64,000 nucleotides of DNA from Clostridium sp. MCC353 (GTDB lineage Bacteria; Bacillota; Clostridia; Lachnospirales; Lachnospiraceae). Where the stretch lies: NCBI RefSeq assembly GCF_018785315.1, contig NZ_WQPN01000054.1:1-64000 (forward strand), written 5' to 3'. Every line of letters begins with the position of its first letter. Within the stretch, counting starts at the first letter, position 1. Shown here one piece after another: positions 51,715 through 60,788 of the stretch. Position numbers and translations under genes: made by a program. The notes under the pieces are model-generated. The model made no database searches. It was not told where the DNA came from and saw only the letters and a program-made list of their open reading frames with translations.

Positions 51715-53079
51715 TTATTCTGCGTGTGCTGCCTCATACAGATCCTGATAGTTTTCCAGCAGCATCTGTTTGACTGCCTGAATTCCCTGTTCAGAGTAAT
51801 CGGTGGCCAGCATTTCCATACCGGATTTAAACACATTCCACATACCTGAAGGCATATACTCTCTATCCCAGAAATTATCGTAGAGGATGTTGTCTCCGGC
51901 ACATTTTTCCTTCATAATGGTGAAGTACTCCAGAATCCTGCTGTCATCGGTTTCCATAGTAGGCTTCATGCAGTTGACAGTACCAGAAGCTACTGCAAGC
52001 TCGTTGGCGTTCTCAGGTCTGGTCAGGTATTTCATGAATGCCTTGGCAGCTTCCGGATTTTTGGACTCCTTCCACAGACCAAATGCATCACCCTCACCGA
52101 TAGCCACAAATTTCTTGCCGCCTTCCTTGGAGGCAGGAATCGGGATGATGGCATAATCCCCATCAGGATTCAAGGTCAGGCAGCCCTGCAGCAGGGCGCC
52201 GCCCTGTGCGATCATAAATGCAGCCTTATCGGAGGAGAAACGCTCACTGGTATCGGTGTTATTGATGGTAGCAAAGTCCTCAAACATATAGCCCTTGCTA
52301 ATCCAGCCGGCCAGCTCCTCAAGCCAGGGAACAAAGGACTCGAAGTCGTAGCTGCCGTCAAGCATAGCTGCAGAGTCTTCTGCCAGCTCACCTTCATAGC
52401 TGACCCAAGTACCTGCTGAATTGGCCATGGTGGCAGGCACAGGAGCGGAGGCAATGGGAGTAAAGCCTGCGGCCTTGATCTGAGCACAGATATCGTCAAA
52501 ATCATCCCAGGTCTCGATGGAGTAGATATCCACATTTGCCTGATCGCATACACCTTTGTTTACCAACATGCAGGTGTACAACTCAGACGGCATGCAGACA
52601 TAGATTTTGCCATCATCGTCCGTGATCGTACCCAGTGCAGATTCGTCATAATCTGCAACCCAGCTCTCGCCGGATAAATCAGTCAGATATTCCTTGTAAC
52701 GCAGGATAGACCAGCCGTGTGTCTCAAACACATCGGGCAGCAAATTAGATGCCATTCTTGTCTTCATGGTGTTTTCATAGTCATCGCCGTAGGAGGTTAC
52801 TTCCACATTACAACCGCTTTCTTCTTTAAAGCGGTTTACAATGGCATTAAAAATATCCAGAGAACCGCCGGAATAACGGACTGCAATTTCGATGGTAGTA
52901 CCCTCGTAGGGCTTTGCGTTAGAGCTTTCCTTGGGTTCCGATTCTGCTGCACTGGTTTCGGCCGGCGCATTCGTTTGTTCAGCAGCCGCTTCACCTGTGT
53001 CAGTGGTAATTTGGCAGGCTGCCATAGACATTATCAGGCACAATCCTGCTATTACCGCAATGATTTTCTTTTTCATCAT
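51715..53079 (-). CDS. Sugar-binding lipoprotein (CUT1)
   Basis: A 454-aa extracellular solute-binding lipoprotein (lipobox SMAAC, Cys22) with a Thr/Glu/Ala linker. The sugar-binder fold starts at TTIEIAVRYSGGSLDIFNAI. AGGAGG lies right before two adjoining ATGs (53079 or 53076). It is the first gene of the sulfatase operon, so the ligand is probably a sulfated oligosaccharide (inference). Confidence 0.9.
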   Translation of the reverse strand: MMKKKIIAVIAGLCLIMSMAACQITTDTGEAAAEQTNAPAETSAAESEPKESSNAKPYEGTTIEIAVRYSGGSLDIFNAIVNRFKEESGCNVEVTSYGDDYENTMKTRMASNLLPDVFETHGWSILRYKEYLTDLSGESWVADYDESALGTITDDDGKIYVCMPSELYTCMLVNKGVCDQANVDIYSIETWDDFDDICAQIKAAGFTPIASAPVPATMANSAGTWVSYEGELAEDSAAMLDGSYDFESFVPWLEELAGWISKGYMFEDFATINNTDTSERFSSDKAAFMIAQGGALLQGCLTLNPDGDYAIIPIPASKEGGKKFVAIGEGDAFGLWKESKNPEAAKAFMKYLTRPENANELAVASGTVNCMKPTMETDDSRILEYFTIMKEKCAGDNILYDNFWDREYMPSGMWNVFKSGMEMLATDYSEQGIQAVKQMLLENYQDLYEAAHAE

Positions 53080-53544
53080 ATGTCCTCCTTGTTTTTAATA
53101 ATTATTTTCAGATACCTGAAGGGTATCCGTTTTTTTCTTCCGTTTCCGGTGTTGTTGTTGTATAATAAAAATAATATCAGAGGCGCTGTTTCTTTCGAAA
53201 ATATTCGGAATTTTCTTAAAAAAGAAAATAAATCCGTGTTTAGCTCAGCAAATCAGGAACAAATCAAATAAGAAAACGATTGTTATTTTAAATGACATCC
53301 GGTTCTCCGAGATCTGGAATTCTCCTTGGCTGCCAGAATCGGAGTATAGATCTTAGGATGTGTCCTCTGTAGTTGCCACAGTTAATCTATAGTGTAATTG
53401 CACAATAAAAACTGTATTTAAAATTTTATATTGTGCATTTTTGCTTTTGTTTATTTGGATTATAGCATTACGAGATGTATACGTCCATACACATTCCTGA
53501 TGAGTTTATAGACAAAACTGCTTTCTATAGGAGACGAGAGTATT
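53080..53544. other. Divergent regulatory region
   Basis: About 460 AT-rich bases between the binding-protein gene (minus) and the AraC gene (plus), with no ORF. It must hold the promoters of both. A 9-bp inverted repeat (TGCACAATA at 53399-53407 with TATTGTGCA at 53429-53437) stands out. Confidence 0.55.
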
Positions 53545-54429
53545 ATGATTGAGATTTCGGGATATTGGCGAACTGTTCTTAAAAAAATGGGTACTCAGGA
53601 TGATTCCGAACCGCTAGTCATTAACTGTTGCGGATATCAAAAATTTATGACCAAGAACCTATTTGTAAATAGAAAATCGGGGCGATTGGATTATCAACTG
53701 ATTTATATTTCTCAGGGCAGCGGTTTCTTTCTTCTAAATGGTGAATGGAAACAGCTATCGGAAGGCGAACTCATTCTTTTCCGCCCCCACGAACAGCAGG
53801 TATATTCGTATTATTATGAGGATAATCCGGCTGTATACTGGATCCACTTTACTGGAAACAATGTGGATTCTCTATTAGAAACCTTTCAAATCCATTCCGG
53901 GTATATCGGTAATCACTCATCCATCATCAAGTTATTGAGCAAAATCATCACAGAGCTTCAACTCAAGAAGTCTGGCTACAAAATGGTAATCGATTCCTAC
54001 TTTCAAATTCTGCTTGCTACCATATACCGTTGTAAAAATGATATTCTTTCTAATGATAGAAATTCCAAATTGATGGATTCTCTAATTATACAACTCAATG
54101 AGCGTTATCAGCAAACCTGGACTGTGAAGGAAATGGCCCAGTTCTGCAATTTAAGCGAAGGATATTTCGCCCATTATTTTAAAGAATCAACAGAATATTC
54201 ACCAATGCAGTACTTGACAAACCTGAGGATTTCCAGAGCCAAATACTATTTGGTGGAGACAGATATGCCTTTGTCCACCATTGCACCGCTAGTCGGATAT
54301 AAGGATCCGCTCTACTTTAGCCGTGTGTTCAAAAAAACAACTGGTCTTGCTCCTAGAGATTATCAGAAGAACTACGGCAGCGTGAAGCATTCCGGAAGTG
54401 GACCACCAGCGAGATTGGGATCGTTCTGA
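53545..54429 (+). CDS. AraC family regulator (cupin-HTH)
   Basis: A 294-aa regulator. The N-terminal cupin-like sugar-sensing domain (about 20-165, LDYQLIYISQGSGFFLLNGE and LFRPHEQQVYSYY) is followed by the AraC double helix-turn-helix (about 185-283, VKEMAQFCNLSEGYFAHYFK and IAPLVGYKDPLYFSRVFKKT). It is divergent from the sulfatase operon and is its likely activator. The last ~14 residues (after RDYQKNYGS) look atypical and lie at the edge of transposon remnants, so the native C-terminus may have been altered. Confidence 0.9.
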   Translation: MIEISGYWRTVLKKMGTQDDSEPLVINCCGYQKFMTKNLFVNRKSGRLDYQLIYISQGSGFFLLNGEWKQLSEGELILFRPHEQQVYSYYYEDNPAVYWIHFTGNNVDSLLETFQIHSGYIGNHSSIIKLLSKIITELQLKKSGYKMVIDSYFQILLATIYRCKNDILSNDRNSKLMDSLIIQLNERYQQTWTVKEMAQFCNLSEGYFAHYFKESTEYSPMQYLTNLRISRAKYYLVETDMPLSTIAPLVGYKDPLYFSRVFKKTTGLAPRDYQKNYGSVKHSGSGPPARLGSF

Positions 54430-54459
54430 CAAGGAACGGATCCACCTAGTCTGAGGCGG

Positions 54460-54620
54460 TCAGCAGCCCTTTTTGTGGTTTGCTTTTGGACATCGGTTTT
54501 TCTTAGGTTCATATCCATTAGGATGCATGCGTAAGCCCAGTTTACAGCGTGGAACTCCAACCGGAGTTTGTGTCGGGCTGGGATAACAGGCGTTTATAGT
54601 TACAGTCAGCAATACCGTTT
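54460..54620 (-). pseudogene. Transposase fragment
   Basis: On the minus strand the reading GVPRCKLGLRMHPNGYEPKK then NRCPKANHKKGC resembles the Cys-containing middle part of large DDE transposases of the ISNCY type. Only about 50 codons are recognisable, without start or catalytic residues. Weak identification. Confidence 0.35.
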
Positions 54621-54739
54621 TCCTTACACATGCAGATTCGTTTTTACCGAAGAAGCTTCTTGAGGAATCGGAAGCGTCTATATAACAGTATAAGAAAAGA
54701 TATGCCCTTTGCTCCTCGGAGGGGGATGGACACATTGCC

Positions 54740-54922
54740 ATGGATAATCTTGCAGAGCTTACGGTTAATGCTTTTGAAGCAGGTTTCATTACGTATGAGA
54801 AGCTCGAATATCTGTTAAGCATGTGCGGTCTGAAGCCTGATGATCTTGGAGTCTGGAAAGTATCTGGAAATGCCTTTCCTTCGGATGAGGAACTGGACAG
54901 CATCATGGAGGAAGGAATATGA
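54740..54922 (+). CDS. Small acidic hypothetical protein
   Basis: A 60-aa acidic, helical ORF (AFEAGFITYEKLEYLLSMCG, then FPSDEELDSIMEEGI). The frame continues upstream through a TAA at about 54693 with coding-like sequence, so it may be the tail of a broken gene. It overlaps the TnpB remnant start by 4 bases. No family recognised. Confidence 0.35.
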   Translation: MDNLAELTVNAFEAGFITYEKLEYLLSMCGLKPDDLGVWKVSGNAFPSDEELDSIMEEGI

Positions 54923-55158
54923 TAGATAAAATGATCATCATGCTTAAGTATAAGCTGGAGGACAGGGGGAAACAGCTGATCCGTATCGATAAATGGTATC
55001 CGTCATCGAAGACCTGCAGCCGGTGCGGACAGGTCAGGATGATGCCGTTAACCATGCGCCGGTATGAGTGCAGCTGCGGGATGTGCGTGGATAGGGACTT
55101 AAATGCGGCGATCAATATCAGGAACAAGGGATATGAGATATATCTAAAGGCAGTATAG
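54919..55158 (+). pseudogene. TnpB (IS200/IS605) C-terminal remnant
   Basis: About 80 codons of the end of a TnpB protein: LKYKLEDRGKQLIRIDKWYP, the zinc ribbon SSKTCSRCGQVR and YECSCGMCVDRDLNAAINIR, including the last RuvC acidic residue (D in DRDLNAA). The N-terminal DNA-binding part and the first two RuvC acidic residues are missing, so it cannot cut DNA. Confidence 0.88.
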
Positions 55159-55296
55159 CTGCAGCAGTCAACTGTAGGGCTGGGATGGTCCGAACAGTAT
55201 AATCTACGCCTGTGGAGCTGGAATAGACCTGCTAACAGAGAGGCAATCGGCGCTGAGACAGGAAGCTCGTGACTTTAGTCGTGAGAGCAAGTTCAC
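55159..55296 (+). mobile_element. IS200/IS605 right end with omega-RNA-like region
   Basis: Directly after the TnpB remnant the sequence runs to a 9-bp hairpin CTCGTGACTTTAGTCGTGAG (55266-55285, two G-U) and ends near TTCAC. Such right ends carry the guide (omega) RNA scaffold of TnpB elements. No TnpA is present and the left end is not recognisable. Confidence 0.65.
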
Positions 55297-55312
55297 AAGG
55301 AGGGAAAATATT

Positions 55313-55504
55313 ATGAATAAAAACGCAATCACGAATCCTCTGACGTTAAATGAGATAGGAATGGAAGCGCTATCCAAGGCACTTTCTCCTGTAGATGTTG
55401 CTCGTTTCCTTCGGCTGTATGATAAGGGAAGCGGAGATTATACCAAAGAGCGCGAACAGGAGTTAGATGGACTTACTATGAGCGATATTCATGCTTCTAT
55501 GTAA
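55313..55504 (+). CDS. Small hypothetical protein, antitoxin-like family
   Basis: A 63-aa protein (LTLNEIGMEALSKALSPVDV, then RFLRLYDKGSGDYTKEREQE) resembling a widespread small family often annotated as antitoxin-like, but no toxin gene follows. A strong AAGGAGG lies before the ATG. It is directly downstream of the IS605 right end. Confidence 0.65.
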   Translation: MNKNAITNPLTLNEIGMEALSKALSPVDVARFLRLYDKGSGDYTKEREQELDGLTMSDIHASM

Positions 55505-55534
55505 AGCAATGCGAGAATAAGCGCAAAGGAAGGA

Positions 55535-55571
55535 TGATTTCTCATGGCTTTCAGCCATGGGGATTTTTTTA
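55535..55571 (+). terminator. Hairpin terminator
   Basis: TCATGGCT pairs with AGCCATGG around a TTC loop, followed by GGATTTTTTT. It ends the small gene unit. Confidence 0.7.
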
Positions 55572-55607
55572 CATAAAAACATAGAAAACCACGAAAGGAG
55601 GAACTAT

Positions 55608-56123
55608 ATGAACATAAAACTCGTTTTACCATCTGCTGACTATAAAGAAAAGGTTTTAAGCTATAAGGCGGATTTCATCAAAAATGGTGACAGCATGGAC
55701 GGAGCGGCAGGACTGGAAACAGCACAGACATTTGAAGATTGGTATACCGCGTGGAAGAATAATTTATCAGAAGCGACTGTGTGTGGGGGTTTAGTTCCGG
55801 CAACGACTTTTTTAGCAGTTGATGATAATGATAATTTAGTTGGAATGATTGATATAAGGCATAGGTTAAACGATTATCTGCTGAATTTTGGCGGACACAT
55901 TGGTTATAGTGTTATTAAATCGCAAAGACAAAAGGGAATTGCTACAAAGATGTTGTCACTCGCATTGGATGAGTGCAGAAAACTTGGTCTGCAAAAGGTT
56001 CTGATTACTTGTGACAAAGAAAATATAGCTTCTGCTAAAACCATAATTAATAACGGCGGAATTTTAGAAAATGAGGTTCCTGAGAATAACCGTATCACAC
56101 AACGTTTCTGGATTAATCTGTAA
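55608..56123 (+). CDS. GNAT acetyltransferase
   Basis: A 171-aa N-acetyltransferase. The acetyl-CoA-binding motif A is YSVIKSQRQKGIATKMLSLA, then LITCDKENIASAKTIINNGG, typical of the GNAT fold. The start at 55608 follows AAAGGAGG. The substrate is unknown; it resembles small-molecule or ribosomal-type acetyltransferases of Firmicutes. Confidence 0.9.
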   Translation: MNIKLVLPSADYKEKVLSYKADFIKNGDSMDGAAGLETAQTFEDWYTAWKNNLSEATVCGGLVPATTFLAVDDNDNLVGMIDIRHRLNDYLLNFGGHIGYSVIKSQRQKGIATKMLSLALDECRKLGLQKVLITCDKENIASAKTIINNGGILENEVPENNRITQRFWINL

Positions 56124-56208
56124 TTCACCCCTAAATTAAAATAAATCCGCACGTCCCCGGCTCCACTGCCATATAATAAAAAGAGAATCTACGGAATGAA
56201 GTGATAAT

Positions 56209-56784
56209 TTGATTCGAGTGTTTATCGATCAGGGACATAACCCGGAACGGGTTAACGCAGGCGCCGAGGGCTTTGGCCTGAGGGAACAGGACATCACATA
56301 CATGGTGGGCTATTATCTGTCCAACATTTTAATGGCCGACGGCCGTTTCCAGGTGAGGACTTCCAGGACTAACCCGGAGCAGATTTTAGGCTATGACAAC
56401 CGGTCCAGCTTAGATGCAAGAGTGACTGCGGCAAACAACTGGCCTGCCGACTATTTTATCAGCATCCATGTGAATGCCAATGTGAATCCGGCTGTGAACG
56501 GCAGCGAAGTTTATGTTTATGAACTGGGCTCCCAGTCCTATTATCTGGGCCAGGATATACTGGCAGAGATTGTCAGGCGGGTGGGAACCATGTATAATGG
56601 AGTGAGAGCCAATCCATCCCTGTACGTGCTGCGGAACACCAATATGCCGTCTGTACTGGTGGAACTGGCCTATATCACCAATTATGAGGATGCGGTGAAG
56701 CTGAGTGAAGACCAGTACCAGTTCGCATATGGAATTTATGTGGGACTGCTGAACTATCTGGCCCTGCCTCAGGTATTGTTCTAA
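56209..56784 (+). CDS. N-acetylmuramoyl-L-alanine amidase (Amidase_3)
   Basis: A 191-aa zinc amidase with the motifs FIDQGHNPE (first His), GLREQDITYMVGYYLSNIL (Glu), YFISIHVNANVNPAVNG (second His) and VLVELAYITNYED (catalytic Glu). It cleaves the lactyl-peptide bond in peptidoglycan. No signal peptide is seen; the gene uses a TTG start with only a weak ribosome binding site, so a short upstream extension is possible. Confidence 0.88.
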   Translation: MIRVFIDQGHNPERVNAGAEGFGLREQDITYMVGYYLSNILMADGRFQVRTSRTNPEQILGYDNRSSLDARVTAANNWPADYFISIHVNANVNPAVNGSEVYVYELGSQSYYLGQDILAEIVRRVGTMYNGVRANPSLYVLRNTNMPSVLVELAYITNYEDAVKLSEDQYQFAYGIYVGLLNYLALPQVLF

Positions 56785-56830
56785 AAATGAAGGTTATGGG
56801 TAACGGTTACGGAAAGGATAAAAGCAGGGG

Positions 56831-59077
56831 ATGAAAAAACGATTTGTTAAAAAGAAAATGCTGTATTCACTTTTAATTCCATACCTCCTTGCCGGGATTT
56901 TCGTCACCGCATTTTTTGGATATAAATATAACGCTTCTGTAAAAGAAATAAAGAACAGTTATTTTGAGGAAAATGAAGCGGTTCTTGGAAAACTCAACAG
57001 GGAGCTGGATTATCTGATCAGTGATATCGAGAATCTGATCGTCGAAGTGGAACTGGATAACCAGCTCTTAAAACCGCTGGCCATATCAGAAGGGAAACGG
57101 AGCGGCAGTGAAAATTACTCAATCGCAATGGCCCTGATTCGGCTAAGGAATATTAAGAAATATAACCATTTGATAGAAGATCTCCTGCTGTACTACAGAA
57201 AAGGCAATTTCTTTTTAAATACTTTGAGCATCCGGGATGAACAGGGGATTTACAAGGATTACAGCAGCAACCAGACCGTCGGCTTTGAACAGTGGAAAGG
57301 GGCGCTGACCCCGGTTTACCCTCAGGGCCGGCTGGTTACTGCGGGCGAATCCATTTTCTACATCGTTACTGTGCCGTTTAACGAGCAGATTGAGAGCTGC
57401 AATGTGATCGTAAAGATTGATTCCGACGGGTTCTCTGAACTGATGAATGACTATAATCTGGTCAATGAAAATGCAGTCTACCTGTTTGACAGCCATATGA
57501 CCCAGGTGGCCTCTAATATCATTGGAAAAGCGCTCCCTTTGTCGGAAGACGATGTGAAAGCGGCGTTTCAGAATGCCGTATCCGGCAGCAGATTGGAACT
57601 TAACAGGACAACCTATCATATCTCAGGCGCCCAAAGCGATAAAACAGGTTTAAACTATCTGCTTTTGACAAAAGCGGAGATTCTGGATACTCAGATCCGC
57701 TATATTACGCTGCTCTATACGGGCGGTGGAATTTTGATTGCCCTTCTGCTGTTTTTAGGCATTTACGGGGTAGCGGTTAATTACAGGCATATCCAGTCGA
57801 TTATAGAACGGCTGATGAAGAACAATGAAAAAGAATGTGAAAAAAACTACTCGGAATTTGATTATATCAACAATGCCTTAAATGCCCTGGAGGAAAAAAT
57901 GCAGGGACAGGAGAGAGAGGTGCTTGACAACTGTATCAGGAAGGCAATTTACGGGCTGCTGGATGAAGAGGACAGCGGCTGTGTGCATTTGTTTAAACAT
58001 CAGGAGCAGCTTTGTTATGGGCAGAGCATGATTGCAGTGTTTGAAAACTGTTCTGAACATGAAAGGGAAGCCAAGGAAGTTAATCTGGATCTGTTTATCA
58101 TCGATAATGTTTTCAGGGATATTTTTGAGCAGAACGTGCAGAGCTGGGGAGTAGCGGTCTACCGATGGGAAATCCTGGTCCTGAACTGGTGCAATGAAGG
58201 CGGTATCGAGGCAGAATATGTGCAGAACGGCCTGAGAAGCGCCAGAAAGTTTCTGGAAGAGAGGCTGGAACTGCCCTATACGGTGGGAGTTTCCGAGCCT
58301 GTCTGCGGCATTAAGGAATTTCCCCGTGGATACAGAGAGGCAGTGGAAGCTGTGGAAGAAAAGCAGGTTTTAGGGGAAAAGCAGGTGATCTGTTATGGGA
58401 AGATCAAAGATGGCGGCCATCATTTTGAGTATACCGGCGAGATGGAAAAACGGTTTAAAAACTATATCCGCTTAGGGGATTACGAAAAGGCCAGGGAACA
58501 GATTGAAAACATCTATAATGAAGCATTTCGCCAGAATCCCATATCGCCTGAAGGGGGCAAGCTTCTGCTGTTAAATCTGATAAAAACCGTCAATGAGATA
58601 TCCAAAGAACGTAATGACCCAAGGCAGGTTGACGCGGCTGCCGTATTGAAGAAAAAATACACGGCTCATTCCATGAAAAATGAGATTCTGGAAGTGGTGG
58701 AATACCTGTGCGCCCAAAGTATGGAGACTGTGGACAGCGCGGAAACACGGATAGACCAGATCCGGCAGTATGTGGCTGCCCATTATGAAAATGTTGATTT
58801 GAACGTATCCATGATTGCGGAAGCATTTCATTTAAACCCATCCTATCTTTCCAGATTCTTTAAAGAGGAGACTGGAGAGAATCTTCTTAATTATATCAAT
58901 CATTTCCGGGTGGAGAAGGTGAAGGAACTTTTGAGGTGCACAGATGAGACAATAACCGTGACGGCCGGTAAGACGGGGTTCTTAAATGCGGCGGCATTGT
59001 CCAGAACATTTAAGAAGATGGAGGGGATAACGCCGGGGCAGTATAAGGCGATTCATCAGGCGGAGGGGAAGCTTTGA
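56831..59077 (+). CDS. Membrane-bound AraC family sensor-regulator 2
   Basis: A 748-aa one-component regulator like the one at 33114. Span one covers about residues 10-32, an extracellular sensor about 35-290 and span two about 295-317. A cytosolic linker is followed by a C-terminal AraC double helix-turn-helix (about 648-743, VSMIAEAFHLNPSYLSRFFK and TAGKTGFLNAAALSRTFKKM). It probably controls the transporter that starts at 61771, from which it is separated by about 2.5 kb of broken genes. Confidence 0.9.
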   Translation: MKKRFVKKKMLYSLLIPYLLAGIFVTAFFGYKYNASVKEIKNSYFEENEAVLGKLNRELDYLISDIENLIVEVELDNQLLKPLAISEGKRSGSENYSIAMALIRLRNIKKYNHLIEDLLLYYRKGNFFLNTLSIRDEQGIYKDYSSNQTVGFEQWKGALTPVYPQGRLVTAGESIFYIVTVPFNEQIESCNVIVKIDSDGFSELMNDYNLVNENAVYLFDSHMTQVASNIIGKALPLSEDDVKAAFQNAVSGSRLELNRTTYHISGAQSDKTGLNYLLLTKAEILDTQIRYITLLYTGGGILIALLLFLGIYGVAVNYRHIQSIIERLMKNNEKECEKNYSEFDYINNALNALEEKMQGQEREVLDNCIRKAIYGLLDEEDSGCVHLFKHQEQLCYGQSMIAVFENCSEHEREAKEVNLDLFIIDNVFRDIFEQNVQSWGVAVYRWEILVLNWCNEGGIEAEYVQNGLRSARKFLEERLELPYTVGVSEPVCGIKEFPRGYREAVEAVEEKQVLGEKQVICYGKIKDGGHHFEYTGEMEKRFKNYIRLGDYEKAREQIENIYNEAFRQNPISPEGGKLLLLNLIKTVNEISKERNDPRQVDAAAVLKKKYTAHSMKNEILEVVEYLCAQSMETVDSAETRIDQIRQYVAAHYENVDLNVSMIAEAFHLNPSYLSRFFKEETGENLLNYINHFRVEKVKELLRCTDETITVTAGKTGFLNAAALSRTFKKMEGITPGQYKAIHQAEGKL

Positions 59078-59178
59078 GCAGATGTGAGAGGCCTGATTGG
59101 TCCTATCAATACGTGAATTTAACATGACAAAAGGTAATGTTTTCCGAATGAAATGTTGAGTAATCCTAAGAAAGCGAT

Positions 59179-59997
59179 TTGTATGTTTGTAAAAAAGGGG
59201 GAGATTATAAAAGCTGGGATATAGAAAACAAAGTTCAGAGTTGGGAGAAATTTTATGAAACTTATGCAGATGATGAATTTGTGACAACACTGTTGTCACA
59301 AATAAGCTGGTCCAATCATCTGGCTATCATTTCAAAGGGAAAAACCCCTGAAGAACGTCATTTTTATATAACTCTTTGTATAAAAGAAAATTATTCGGCA
59401 CGAGAATTGGCCCGTCAGATAGATAGTGGATATTACGAACGATATATGTTGTCTAAGGAAAAAACGTTACCTGAGCCGATAAAGGGATTGAAAGAAAATC
59501 CGTTTCTGGACTCTTATGTGATAGAGTTTCTGGATTTACCATCTAACTTCAAGGAGCCTGATTTAAGAAAGGGCCTGATTAAAAATATGAAAGATTTTAT
59601 TCTGGAGGTTGGCAGGGATTTTACGTTCATTGATGAAGAATTCAAAGTCCAGGTTGGCGGTGAAGATTACAAGATTGACCTGCTTTTCTTTCATCGGGGA
59701 TTGCAGTGCCTTGTGGCATTTGAACTGAAAATTGGCAAATTTAAACCGGAGTATATATCGAAAATGGATTTCTATCTGGAAGCTCTTGATCGTCAGAAGA
59801 AAAAGGAAAATGAGAATCCAAGTGTTGGGATGATATTATGTGCGTCTAAAGACGATGAAGTTGTTGAGTATGCTATGAGCAGAACATTGTCTCCAATGAT
59901 GGTTGCAGAGTATCAACTTCAATTGCCGGACAAGAATGTACTGCAGAAGAAATTGCAGGAATTGATCAATATGCCTTTATTAGAGAATGATGAGTAA
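59179..59997 (+). pseudogene. DUF1016 (YhcG-like) nuclease, N-terminally truncated
   Basis: A 272-codon ORF covering the late N-terminal domain (LLSQISWSNHLAIISKG, LARQIDSGYYERYML) and the complete PDDEXK nuclease part (FTFIDEEFKVQVGGEDYKID, VAFELKIGKFKPEYISKMDF) of DUF1016 proteins. Full-length members have about 70 more residues at the start, and no ribosome binding site is evident. It may be an inactive remnant, although the nuclease core residues look intact. Family members belong to restriction-linked or defence contexts. Confidence 0.75.
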
Positions 59998-60532
59998 ATA
60001 TTGGTGTTAAGGAATGTGGCGAGAAGATATTTTTAATGGTCTTTGATATAGTACCAAAGGACATTACCTCGACAGAAGCATAAAGAGGAATTGCACCTTC
60101 ATGGTTGTAGAAATTATGTTCTATAAAAATAACGTTTGAACGGCTGATTTCAGAGGCAATCGTGCCTTGATTTCTCCAGTACAATTATTTGTCCTTAAAT
60201 GCGGAAGGATCATGGAGATTTAAGGCATCCTGTGTAGTCTGAAATACATTGACGAGACGCGCTCTTAATGCAACTTCAATTTGAGATAAGCAGCTGAATA
60301 GCAGATGGGATAGTTCAGAGTCAAAGTGATAGAGTTTTAAGATGTGGGAAAATTTCGTGCCTGCTATGTACTTTTTCGTAACAGGGTCAATACGATGAAA
60401 GCTGTAGCCTTTCAATCGATAATATCCGATTGTTGTTAATGCCCCTTCCGCTTCGTCAAGTGTCATTCCAGAATCTTTGAGCTTTTGTATTAGCTGTGTA
60501 ACTGATAAAAAATTCTTAGGGTATCGATACAT
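59966..60532 (-). pseudogene. Abi_2 (AbiD/AbiF) protein, nonsense and truncated
   Basis: From the ATG at 60532 the reading MYRYPKNFLSVTQLIQKLKD, then EGALTTIGYYRLKGYSFH and LSHLLFSCLSQIEVALRAR is the N-terminus of the Abi_2 abortive-infection family. A TAA at 60185-60187 interrupts the frame, and the same frame goes on with LYWRNQGTIASEISRSN and ASVEVMSFGTISKTIKN. The C-terminal third with the RN..H motif is missing. One codon change (for example CAA to TAA) explains the first defect; a deletion explains the second. Confidence 0.85.
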
Positions 60533-60556
60533 TGGTTCTCTTCGAATATAAAAAGT

Positions 60557-60603
60557 CCCGCCGGGTTGCGCATTCTTACTGAAGCAAGACTAAGCGTGGC
60601 GGG
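60557..60603 (-). ncRNA. abiF-type RNA hairpin (candidate)
   Basis: The transcript leader of the Abi_2 gene begins about 7 bases after a strong promoter and forms CCCGCC/GGCGGG around an internal loop, then a T-rich stretch before the start codon. Position directly upstream of an Abi_2 gene fits the described abiF RNA motif class. The structure match was not tested. Confidence 0.5.
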
Positions 60604-60616
60604 TTCTGTTGTTTAT

Positions 60617-60645
60617 AGTGTACTTACAATGAGCCGTTTTGTCAA
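60617..60645 (-). promoter_or_regulatory. Promoter of Abi_2 gene
   Basis: Minus-strand TTGACA (-35) and TACACT (-10) with a 17-base spacer. Confidence 0.7.
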
Positions 60646-60702
60646 TTGATTTGAGAAAAATGCCTATATTGGCATAACGTTGGTACATTTCATAATTAGT
60701 GT

Positions 60703-60740
60703 AAAAAAGAAGCTTCCCGGTCTGGGAAAGCTTCTTTTTT
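60703..60740. terminator. Bidirectional terminator
   Basis: AAAAAAGAAGCTTCCC pairs with GGGAAAGCTTCTTTTTT (one bulge), giving A and T tracts on both sides, between the Abi_2 promoter and the HipA-like remnant. Confidence 0.85.
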
Positions 60741-60788
60741 AGAATACCTCTGCGCAAGTTATTTTAGTTAATTCTGATCAGCTGGTCT

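Noticed and set aside
54630-54818. 62-codon plus-strand ORF rich in Arg and Leu
   Set aside because: It overlaps the better supported 60-aa frame, has no ribosome binding site and shows no family pattern.
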